A stretch of 18,820 nt of DNA from CAYSXY01 sp964435165 (GTDB taxonomy: Bacteria > Pseudomonadota > Alphaproteobacteria > Rickettsiales > RI-342). The notes under the pieces are model-generated. The model was not told the origin of the DNA. It did not search any database and saw nothing but the letters and a program-made list of their open reading frames with translations. The number at the start of each line of letters is the position of its first letter. Positions within the stretch are counted from its first letter, which is position 1. The position numbers and the translations under genes are program-made. Below are positions 1 through 5,239 of the stretch, piece after piece. Where the stretch lies: positions 1 through 18,820 of the forward strand of contig CAYSXY010000043.1 in assembly GCA_964435165.1 (NCBI GenBank). Reading direction: 5' to 3'.

Positions 1-92
1 TCTAAAGGCTTGCTCGGACTAGATTCGTTTGCTTAATTGCAGGGATTAAAAAACGTGCGCAGTGATACATTTGGGGATACGCAGAAAGAAAA

Positions 93-111
93 TGGTGACC
101 CCGACCGGATT
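93..111 (-). other. tRNA 3'-end-like fragment in the trailer of tRNA-Arg
   Basis: Read on the minus strand, these 19 bases look like the last part of a tRNA: the end of a T-loop (AAT), a T-stem strand CCGGT, an acceptor strand CGGGGTC, a discriminator A and CCA. No matching 5' part (T-loop start, anticodon arm or D arm) is present, so it is not a complete tRNA. It lies about 90 bases downstream of the 3' end of tRNA-Arg in the same orientation. It could be a tRNA remnant or attachment-site scar, or chance. The GGTGAC at 94-99 also pairs with GTCACC at 145-150, so it may simply be one side of a trailer stem. Confidence 0.25.
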
Positions 112-123
112 ACTTTGATTCGG

Positions 124-144
124 AGCGTTGCTCCTCTCAACGCT
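124..144. repeat. Hairpin downstream of tRNA-Arg
   Basis: AGCGTTG (124-130) and CAACGCT (138-144) form a perfect 7-bp stem with a 7-base loop. It lies in the 3' trailer of the minus-strand tRNA. An outer stem GTCACC (145-150) with GGTGAC (94-99) would enclose it. No T-run follows on the minus strand, so it is a poor intrinsic terminator. It may guide tRNA 3' processing or be part of a small structured RNA. Confidence 0.35.
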
Positions 145-200
145 GTCACCGCTAAGTTCGCCTTCGGCTCACTAATCTTGTGGTCGAACCTTGTGCACAA

Positions 201-277
201 TGGTGGTCCCGGCGGGACTCGAACCCACGACACCTGGATTAGGAATCCAGTGCTCTATCCTGCTGAGCTACGGGACC
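201..277 (-). tRNA. tRNA-Arg (anticodon CCT)
   Basis: On the minus strand this 77-base stretch folds as a complete tRNA. The acceptor stem GGTCCCG pairs perfectly with CGGGACC, the discriminator is A and CCA is genome-encoded. The D-arm has GCTC/GAGC, the anticodon stem CTGGA/TCCAG closes the loop TTCCTAA, and the T-arm carries GTTCGAGTC. The anticodon CCT reads the arginine codon AGG. Its promoter should lie right of 277 on the minus strand; I see AT-rich sequence near 305-315 but no convincing -35/-10 pair. tRNA 3' ends are common integration sites, but no integrase gene is visible beside this one. Confidence 0.97.
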
Positions 278-316
278 GGGAGAGTGGCAGGTGCGGCGTT
301 GCAGCATAATTAACAC

Positions 317-344
317 TTGTGCGAGGCACATTCCTGCCGATAAT
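317..344 (+). promoter_or_regulatory. Putative promoter for the 404-697 gene
   Basis: TTGTGC (317-322) and GATAAT (339-344) are separated by 16 bases and resemble a sigma70-type -35/-10 pair. Transcription would begin near 351, just before the hairpin at 355-375, giving a leader of about 50 bases. This rests on motif match alone. Confidence 0.35.
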
Positions 345-354
345 AGCGTGATAT

Positions 355-375
355 TTAGCGGAGTTCTTCCGCTAA
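355..375 (+). promoter_or_regulatory. Leader hairpin upstream of small secreted protein gene
   Basis: TTAGCGGA (355-362) and TCCGCTAA (368-375) form a perfect 8-bp stem with loop GTTCT. It lies 28 bases before the start codon at 404 and would be at the very 5' end of a transcript from the promoter proposed at 317-344. It could be an mRNA-stabilising 5' hairpin or a protein-binding dyad. It has no T-run and is not a terminator. Confidence 0.4.
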
Positions 376-403
376 CCCAATAGCAAAATAGGAGACACGC
401 GTT

Positions 404-697
404 ATGCGTACGTTACTCATGACCACAGCGGCTGCTCTGGTAGCCTTCACCATGCAACCTGCCCATGCGACTGATTCCGAGATTCAGGAATTGGCAAGCG
501 ACATCAAGCAATTGACCGATGGCACAGCCGGCAGCAAAGCAATGAATACAGAGAATGATGAGCTGTCGAATGACATCACTTCGGACGAAGAAACACCACG
601 TCAGGCTGCTGCTGATGAGATGGAAGAAATGGAAGAGACCGTGTCGGAAGAAGCAGAAGATGCTGCTGAAACCGCACCACGTCCGTCGGCTCAGTAA
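404..697 (+). CDS. Small acidic exported protein, unknown function
   Basis: This 97-residue protein starts with a clear Sec signal peptide: a short basic start (MRT), a hydrophobic run, and a cleavage motif near residues 20-22 (AHA before TDSE). The mature part, about 75 residues, is highly acidic and rich in Glu, Asp, Ala and Met, with a run of Glu from about residue 68. It has no Cys and no aromatic residues, so it is probably disordered or helical in the periplasm. The start at 404 is supported by an AGGAG-type ribosome binding site about 10 bases upstream. It precedes the DUF2946-like gene by 24 bases and may share a transcript with it. An acidic periplasmic protein beside metal-type genes could bind cations, but that is only inference. 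Confidence 0.7.
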   Translation: MRTLLMTTAAALVAFTMQPAHATDSEIQELASDIKQLTDGTAGSKAMNTENDELSNDITSDEETPRQAAADEMEEMEETVSEEAEDAAETAPRPSAQ

Positions 698-721
698 TCT
701 CATCTGATTATACGGCAATCC

Positions 722-1144
722 ATGTCACACACGACGCTTTCTATGATGCGCCCCGCGGCCCGTCTGGTGCTGCTCGTGTTTCTGTGGCATGCGATTGCCC
801 CGCTTTACACAGCGGTCAACGCCTCGGCATCTGCCGGGGCGTTGCCGTTTGCGGCTAACGATGCCGGCACCAATGCCGGGTTGATCGTTATTTGCACGCC
901 CACCGGCCTGCAATATATCGACCCCAGCAACCCGGACGCGCCGCCGCTTCCCGCCAATGGCAAATTGCCGCAATGCTCCTTGTGTTTGCTTGGGGCAACC
1001 GGCATGGGCGCCTTGCCATCGCTGCCTGTGGCTTGTGCTGACGCACATGCTGATCAGGCTCATTTTTCGGTAGATGGTGCGTCCGTTGCATTCTCGCGCA
1101 CTGCATCGCAGCATCGTAGTCGCGCTCCCCCAACCATCCTTTGA
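722..1144 (+). CDS. DUF2946-like exported cysteine protein
   Basis: This 140-residue protein has an N-terminal hydrophobic segment (about residues 14-34, after RPAAR) that would act as a signal or anchor. It then has an isolated Cys in the motif ICTPTG (about residue 58), followed by a C-x-x-C motif (CSLC, near residues 85-88) and one more Cys (VACAD). The Cys plus CxxC arrangement after a signal-like N-terminus is the pattern of DUF2946 proteins, which are often found near copper- or heme-related and TonB-dependent genes; their function is not established. Start 722 lacks a strong ribosome binding site, and Met8 or Met9 are alternatives. It lies between two other exported proteins on the same strand. 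Role in periplasmic metal binding is inferred from family context. Confidence 0.6.
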   Translation: MSHTTLSMMRPAARLVLLVFLWHAIAPLYTAVNASASAGALPFAANDAGTNAGLIVICTPTGLQYIDPSNPDAPPLPANGKLPQCSLCLLGATGMGALPSLPVACADAHADQAHFSVDGASVAFSRTASQHRSRAPPTIL

Positions 1145-1169
1145 ATAGACCTTTATTTGTTTTTTTGAT

Positions 1170-1200
1170 CCAGCACCAACAGTGCTGGCCTGTCTCTTTT
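1170..1200 (+). terminator. Possible intrinsic terminator or attenuator
   Basis: CCAGCAC (1170-1176) and GTGCTGG (1182-1188) form a perfect 7-bp stem with a 5-base loop, followed after four bases by a T-rich tract (TCTCTTTTTATT). The C interruptions make it a weak terminator. It sits between the DUF2946-like gene and the outer-membrane-type gene, so it could reduce read-through into the latter. Confidence 0.4.
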
Positions 1201-1205
1201 TATTC

Positions 1206-1211
1206 AGAGGA
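1206..1211 (+). promoter_or_regulatory. Ribosome binding site deciding the start at 1220
   Basis: AGAGGA is the only Shine-Dalgarno-like sequence here. It overlaps the first possible ATG (1211) but lies 8 bases before the in-frame ATG at 1220. This favours 1220 as the true start. Confidence 0.55.
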
Positions 1212-1219
1212 TGAATGAT

Positions 1220-2251
1220 ATGTTGTCTTTTTCTTTCAGCCGTGCCCGGGCGCTGGCTTGTTCTACCTTATTGTCCTGTGGTGTGGCTTCAACAGCCATG
1301 GCCGGTAGCGGGCATCATCATGGTGAGGGCGGTGTGGAGCGCCCCGATGCCCACGCTCCGATTGGCGTGATGCGCGACCATATGCATAGCAAAGGCGAGT
1401 GGATGCTGTCTTATCGCTATGGTTTGATGGTGATGGATGATAATCGCAATGGCACTAACTCGGTCAGTGATCAGCAGGTGCTGGCGGATTATATGGTCGC
1501 CCCGACGGAAATGACCATGCGGATGCATATGTTTGGCTTTATGTATGGCCTGACTGACAATTGGACTCTCAGTGCCATGACCATGTTCATGGATAGTGAG
1601 ATGGATCATGTGCGGCGCGACGGCTCCACTTTCATCATGGACAATGATGGCTGGGGCGACAGCTCGGTTAATGCCATGTATCGCATTTATGATGATGGCC
1701 AGCATCATGTGCAGCTCAATGCCGGCATCGGCCTGCCGACCGGCGCGACCGATGATCTCAAGCCCAACGGGGTGCCGTTTGGCTATCCCATGCAGCCTGG
1801 TTCCGGCACATTCAGCGCCCTGCCCGGCATCAGTTATACTGGGTTTAGTAATGACTGGTCGTGGGGTAGCCAGTTAAATGCCGAGATTCGCATTGGCGAA
1901 AATGATGATGATTACGCCCTGGGCGATCGCTATCAATTCACTGTGTGGGGCGCGCGCCGGCTTAATGACATCTTCAGCCTTTCTGCCCGGTTGGACGCAA
2001 CCGCATGGGATGATGTTGACGGGCAGAATCCGCGCCTTCAACCCCCATTCATGGCTCCGCCGCTGGATCCGGATTTGCAGGATGGCGAGCGGGTGGACCT
2101 GCTGCTTGGTGTGAATGCAATTATACCACATGGCCCGTTGGTTGGGCACCGGCTGGCGGTGGAATTCGGCATGCCTATTTATGAGCGCCTGGATGGCCCG
2201 CGTCTTGATACGGAGTATCGTCTGACCGCTGGCTGGCAATATGCCTTTTAA
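1220..2251 (+). CDS. Met/His-rich outer-membrane beta-barrel-like protein
   Basis: The 343-residue protein begins with a signal peptide of about 28 residues, cleaved after AMA, followed at once by GSGHHHGEGG. The mature protein has many alternating hydrophobic/polar strands, Gly/Asn/Asp turns and a C-terminal ending in an aromatic residue (WQYAF), all typical of an outer-membrane beta-barrel. It resembles proteins annotated as 'transporter' in the Phenol_MetA_deg (PF13557) group. The first third is unusually rich in Met and His (DHMHSKGEWM, MTMRMHMFGFMYG, MTMFMDSEMDH), suggesting soft-metal contacts such as copper. The start at 1220 is preferred over 1211 because of ribosome-binding-site spacing. 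Its stop overlaps the stop of the convergent minus-strand gene by 4 bases. Barrel topology is fairly secure; the metal role is inference. Confidence 0.7.
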   Translation: MLSFSFSRARALACSTLLSCGVASTAMAGSGHHHGEGGVERPDAHAPIGVMRDHMHSKGEWMLSYRYGLMVMDDNRNGTNSVSDQQVLADYMVAPTEMTMRMHMFGFMYGLTDNWTLSAMTMFMDSEMDHVRRDGSTFIMDNDGWGDSSVNAMYRIYDDGQHHVQLNAGIGLPTGATDDLKPNGVPFGYPMQPGSGTFSALPGISYTGFSNDWSWGSQLNAEIRIGENDDDYALGDRYQFTVWGARRLNDIFSLSARLDATAWDDVDGQNPRLQPPFMAPPLDPDLQDGERVDLLLGVNAIIPHGPLVGHRLAVEFGMPIYERLDGPRLDTEYRLTAGWQYAF

Positions 2252-3126
2252 GCGGATTTAGGTTCTGGCTGGGAGTGGAGCGCGTCTTCGCTCCTGTGCC
2301 ATTCCCAATCCTGAATGTCGATCAATGGGTCGCCGTTGGCCAGTGCTTCAAAGCGTGCACGTGCGGCATTGGCCAGATGGTGATCATGCGAGGTTTGATC
2401 GCGATCCATATAATATTCTTCGTGATAGTACACGCCGTCTCGAAATGGAAAATGGTAGAAATGCTGGTCGGTCTCGCGAAAGAGCCGTGGGCTGTCGATC
2501 ACGACATTGTAACCACGCGCTTTGAGCGATTGCAGCACGAACACACCCATCAATTCACTGGCTTCGCCCCATAAATGTTGCTCGCCAAAGCCGTTTTTTT
2601 GGTCCTTGGTCAGGATGAGTAACGCACCAGCTTTTATATGCTGATCAATGGTATGTCTGATATTGTTATCGTAGCGGTTACCTCCGGTCATATGCAGGGT
2701 GGCTCCTTCAGGCAAAAACCGCTCAATAAAACTCAGGCGCGGCGCAATGAAGTCATGCATGGCAGTTCGGAGTATGTCTGGCGTTATACTGGCATCACCT
2801 TCAATGTAACGGGTCAGTTCGTCCGGAAATGTCGGAACGATTTTCGTCTCCCCATCCTCTGTTTCTATCTCTTCTTCTGAAATAGGAAAATGGACAATGG
2901 CATGGTTTTGGCCATGGCTGCCTGTGATGGTGAAACAGGTTTTCACGTGAGGAATTTTGATTTCTGTTGCCTTTGGCAGGAATGGGAGCGTTTTTTCCCA
3001 GTAATGACCGTTGTAATAATTATGGTAGGTCACTTTATTCCCGCGAATGCCAATGTTTGCATCCGTGACAGCATCGAATTTCCACGGCGTGGTCAGGGAA
3101 TGAAATAAATACGCAAGCAGGTTCAT
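2248..3126 (-). CDS. Hypothetical protein, 292 residues, unrecognised
   Basis: I do not recognise this family. The protein has no signal peptide and no transmembrane segment, so it is probably cytoplasmic. It is rich in His, Tyr, Asp and Glu. It has a short acidic stretch EEEIETEDGE (about residues 84-93), a Gly-rich turn (MTGGNRYDNN) near the middle, a hydrophobic strand (AGALLILTKD) and a His-Tyr-rich part (HFYHFPFRDGVYYHEEYY) in the last third. The single ATG at 3126 has no Shine-Dalgarno sequence, and a 7-bp inverted repeat (3131-3137/3148-3154) lies just upstream, which could mask or regulate initiation. It lies 90 bases downstream of the CBS-domain gene on the same strand and may be co-transcribed with it. 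Confidence 0.75.
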   Translation of the reverse strand: MNLLAYLFHSLTTPWKFDAVTDANIGIRGNKVTYHNYYNGHYWEKTLPFLPKATEIKIPHVKTCFTITGSHGQNHAIVHFPISEEEIETEDGETKIVPTFPDELTRYIEGDASITPDILRTAMHDFIAPRLSFIERFLPEGATLHMTGGNRYDNNIRHTIDQHIKAGALLILTKDQKNGFGEQHLWGEASELMGVFVLQSLKARGYNVVIDSPRLFRETDQHFYHFPFRDGVYYHEEYYMDRDQTSHDHHLANAARARFEALANGDPLIDIQDWEWHRSEDALHSQPEPKSA

Positions 3127-3130
3127 TGCA

Positions 3131-3154
3131 CAGCCAATGTTATTATTTTGGCTG
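3131..3154 (-). promoter_or_regulatory. Inverted repeat before the 292-residue gene
   Basis: CAGCCAA (3131-3137) and TTGGCTG (3148-3154) form a perfect 7-bp stem around a 10-base AT-only or AT-rich loop. It ends 5 bases before the start codon of the minus-strand gene and follows the CBS gene. No T-run follows in the minus direction, so it is more likely a translational control hairpin or operator than a terminator. Confidence 0.35.
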
Positions 3155-3216
3155 CGTTATAGCAGTGATAGATGACAGTTATAAGACAAACTGTGCCTTA
3201 TGCACTGGTGGTTGCC

Positions 3217-3651
3217 TTATGCATAACGAAATAAATGGTGCAGCACGTTGTCGTTGACAGCATCCTGATCGGTACATTTGATAATATCGGCGATTGAAAC
3301 CACCCCGGTAACTTCATTATCCGGCGTAGTGACAACGAGCCGACGAATATCGTGTTCACCCATCATATCGGCAGCCATTTCCAGGCTTGTATCGCTACTG
3401 CAGGTCACCACATCTTCGGACATCAACTCCTGTACGGTTGTGGTGTCTGGATTGCAGCCATCTGCGATGCCATAAATGACAATATCCCGATCCGTAATCA
3501 TGCCCACCAGCGTTTTATCATTCAGCACTGGAAGTGCGCCACATTCATATAATCGCATTTGTTCCGCTGCTTTGCGCAGGCTGTCTGTCGCCGCAATCGT
3601 GTGCGGCGTTGGGTTCATGACATCCTTGACGCGTGTGGTGATAATTTCCAT
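3217..3651 (-). CDS. CBS-domain pair protein
   Basis: This 144-residue protein consists almost entirely of two CBS motifs. The first spans about residues 8-60 (VKDVMNPTPHTIAATDSL to GMITDRDIV) and the second about residues 73-127 (VQELMSEDVVTCSSDTSL to GVVSIADII). Paired CBS motifs form a Bateman module that usually binds adenine nucleotides or similar ligands and senses cell energy state. No enzyme or transporter domain is attached, so it probably acts on a partner or as a stress factor. The start is secure, with a strong GGGAGGAA ribosome binding site just upstream. That site is directly preceded by the end of a 163-bp palindrome. A minus-strand promoter with a perfect FNR box lies beyond the palindrome, so expression is likely controlled by an FNR-type regulator. 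Confidence 0.92.
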   Translation of the reverse strand: MEIITTRVKDVMNPTPHTIAATDSLRKAAEQMRLYECGALPVLNDKTLVGMITDRDIVIYGIADGCNPDTTTVQELMSEDVVTCSSDTSLEMAADMMGEHDIRRLVVTTPDNEVTGVVSIADIIKCTDQDAVNDNVLHHLFRYA

Positions 3652-3654
3652 CAG

Positions 3655-3662
3655 TTCCTCCC
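3655..3662 (-). promoter_or_regulatory. Strong ribosome binding site of CBS gene, abutting palindrome
   Basis: Read on the minus strand this is GGGAGGAA, a near-ideal Shine-Dalgarno sequence 3 bases from the ATG at 3651-3649 measured from its end. The terminal repeat of the palindrome begins only one base upstream, at 3664. Confidence 0.75.
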
Positions 3663-3663
3663 T

Positions 3664-3826
3664 TAGGTTCTGTTGAGATTTGAATCATGGCTGTATTTGG
3701 ATGCTTTTTTGCTGCAAATGCCTTTTGATTTTTTCGACATAGAACCACTATGACTCAAAATCTCAAGGCATTTGCAGCAAAAAAACATCTCAAACCCATC
3801 TCATTCTAAAATCTCAACAGAACCTA
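3664..3826. repeat. 163-bp imperfect palindrome (MITE-like element)
   Basis: The outer arms TAGGTTCTGTTGAGATT (3664-3680) and its exact complement (3810-3826) are 17 bp long. An inner pair of 20 bp (3705-3724 with 3765-3784) is also perfect, and CATAG/CTATG (3738-3742/3748-3752) closes around a 5-base loop. The 24-25 bases between the perfect parts match imperfectly. The element thus folds along its whole length. Its ends read TA-GGTTCTGTTGAGA, consistent with TA target duplications, as for MITEs of Tc1/IS630-type elements, though the terminal GGTTCTGTTG also recalls some other IS ends. It encodes no protein. It lies between the FNR box and the CBS ribosome binding site and would be transcribed as a long hairpin. 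Confidence 0.85.
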
Positions 3827-3842
3827 GTCTCAGTTTGTTATT

Positions 3843-3848
3843 AGTGTA
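3843..3848 (-). promoter_or_regulatory. Putative -10 hexamer of FNR-dependent promoter for CBS gene
   Basis: On the minus strand this reads TACACT, matching TATAAT at four of six bases. Exactly 22 bases separate it from the FNR box at 3871-3884, placing the box centre at -41.5 if transcription starts near 3836. That is the class II FNR promoter geometry. The leader would be about 185 bases and contain the palindrome. Confidence 0.5.
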
Positions 3849-3870
3849 ATTGCAATGAACTTACCGTACA

Positions 3871-3884
3871 TTGATACATATCAA
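3871..3884. promoter_or_regulatory. Perfect FNR/FixK/ANR box
   Basis: TTGAT-ACAT-ATCAA matches the FNR-family consensus TTGAT-N4-ATCAA at all ten defined bases. It lies 20 bases before the regulator's start at 3905 and 219 bases before the CBS start on the other strand. Geometry supports activation toward the CBS gene (see the -10 at 3843-3848). For the regulator gene the box is too close to the start to act as a class II activator site, so negative autoregulation is more likely. Confidence 0.85.
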
Positions 3885-3904
3885 TACTAAAAAGTGTGGT
3901 TTGT

Positions 3905-4642
3905 ATGGTTTCATCAGCTGCTACAGGTCATTCTTCCTCTTACCAAGAAGCGATGGCACAGCACCCGATTTTCAAGGATATCGAGGTTGAAACGCTGGCA
4001 TTATTGAGTGCGGATATGCGCAAGCGAAGCTATCAGCGGCGTCATTTGCTGTTTCTCCAGCATGACCCGGCCAACTGGTGTTACATTATCGTGAGCGGCT
4101 GGATTAAGTTGTTTCGTGAGACACTGGATGGCGATGAAGCTGTTGTGGATGTGTTGAATGACGGTCATCTCTTTGGTGATAGCGGCATTTTAGATCATGG
4201 GAGCCATGATTATGGCGCTGAAGTAATAGAAGATGCCGAGCTATTATGTATTCCGACCGTCTCACTACGCCGTGTTATGGAACGCGATAACAAACTGGTG
4301 CTGAATATGCTGCATGCCCTTGCTTCCCAGCGCAGTCACCATTTAAAGGAAATCGAGCATCGTACCCTGCAAAATGCGCCGCAGCGCGTGGGCTGTTTTT
4401 TATTAAGTCTGTGTGCAGTTGATCAGGCATCGCAGGTGCTGCATTTGCCATATGATAAAATTCTTATTTCGGCCAGGCTTGGGATGAAGCCGGAGACATT
4501 CTCCCGCGCGGTGAATGCATTACGCAAAGAGGTCGGTATTGATGTGAAAGGTTCAACCGTCACGATTCCATCGATTGAGCGTTTATCGGATTACGCCTGC
4601 TCGGCTTGCTCCAACATGTTCCCATGCGATGAGCATTGTTGA
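3905..4642 (+). CDS. Crp/Fnr family regulator with Cys-rich C-terminal tail
   Basis: The 245-residue protein has an N-terminal cyclic-nucleotide-binding-type beta-barrel (about residues 20-115, starting HPIFKDIE), a dimerisation helix (about 125-155) and a C-terminal winged helix-turn-helix (about 160-225). The recognition helix reads KPETFSRAVNAL: Glu197, Ser200 and Arg201 reproduce the E-x-x-S-R pattern by which FNR reads TTGAT. The classical N-terminal Fe-S cysteines of FNR are absent. Instead the extreme C-terminus has Cys232, Cys235, Cys241 and Cys245 (YACSACSNMFPCDEHC), a possible Fe-S or zinc site. A GTG at 3896 and Met17 (ATG 3953) are alternative starts; none has a good ribosome binding site. 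A perfect FNR box lies 20 bases upstream. Its stop is 13 bases from the convergent DUF3429 gene. Confidence 0.93.
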   Translation: MVSSAATGHSSSYQEAMAQHPIFKDIEVETLALLSADMRKRSYQRRHLLFLQHDPANWCYIIVSGWIKLFRETLDGDEAVVDVLNDGHLFGDSGILDHGSHDYGAEVIEDAELLCIPTVSLRRVMERDNKLVLNMLHALASQRSHHLKEIEHRTLQNAPQRVGCFLLSLCAVDQASQVLHLPYDKILISARLGMKPETFSRAVNALRKEVGIDVKGSTVTIPSIERLSDYACSACSNMFPCDEHC

Positions 4643-4655
4643 GCCGAATAACGTT

Positions 4656-5147
4656 TTATCCCGGGAACAACATGGGCAGATTGTAGCCGCCAAAATGCCA
4701 GATGCCGAATAAGAAAATACATAAGACGAGGGTGACACGAAGCCTGAGCGCCAAAAACCAGTGTGGCAGCAATTGTGAGAGCGGCTTCCAGTTTCGCTCA
4801 ATGATATGGATGCCGGCAAAACCGATGATGCAAAGGAGTAAGACATTTCCGGGTTCGGTAATGAGCAAAATAGCCCAGGCATAGATACAGGGCATGACGC
4901 TCCAGGTGAGAACAGCCCGATAATGTTCGCCATCTTCCAGGTTTTTCATGGCAAATCCCCAGTGAATTCCTCCCAGGAAAGACAACAGAAGCATGCAGTA
5001 AATAATCAGAATTACCTTCGGTATAACGAGTACTGCCGGTGATATGCCCATAGTGTCCATCATGGAATAAGGCAGCAGCAGTAGGAAAAAGAAGATGCCC
5101 ACCGGAATCAGGCCAGACCAGGTGAGCGTGGTGACAAATCGTTGCAT
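4656..5147 (-). CDS. DUF3429 family membrane protein
   Basis: The 163-residue protein has about five hydrophobic segments (residues about 10-28, 38-58, 78-96, 99-115 and 132-150) and is surely an inner-membrane protein. The motif FLGGIHWGFAM (57-67), followed by TWSVMPCIYAW (81-91) and the RNW and LRLRVTLV parts, matches the DUF3429 family. Its function is unknown. The ATG at 5147 is divergent from the SLC13-type permease gene, with about 92 bases between them for both promoters, so they may be co-regulated. No clear ribosome binding site is seen. Confidence 0.82.
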   Translation of the reverse strand: MQRFVTTLTWSGLIPVGIFFFLLLLPYSMMDTMGISPAVLVIPKVILIIYCMLLLSFLGGIHWGFAMKNLEDGEHYRAVLTWSVMPCIYAWAILLITEPGNVLLLCIIGFAGIHIIERNWKPLSQLLPHWFLALRLRVTLVLCIFLFGIWHFGGYNLPMLFPG

Positions 5148-5239
5148 TGCTAATTTCCAGTCAAACTATTGTGACGCTTGTGTCTGCACATATCACTGCT
5201 ATGTTACCACATCCTAAACAGGGAGTTGAGATATTATCC

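Noticed and set aside
37..309. 90-codon plus-strand frame across the tRNA region
   Set aside because: It reads through the complement of tRNA-Arg, has no ribosome binding site and gives a translation typical of a tRNA antisense (GGTRTHDTWIRNPVLYPAELR).
3131..3154. Inverted repeat as intrinsic terminator of the CBS gene
   Set aside because: No T-run follows in the minus direction and it lies only five bases before the next start codon, so a role in initiation is more likely.
5147..5239. TTG at 5147 as the start of the SLC13-type permease
   Set aside because: It would overlap the divergent DUF3429 start codon, has no ribosome binding site and adds residues not typical of the family; ATG 5240 fits better.
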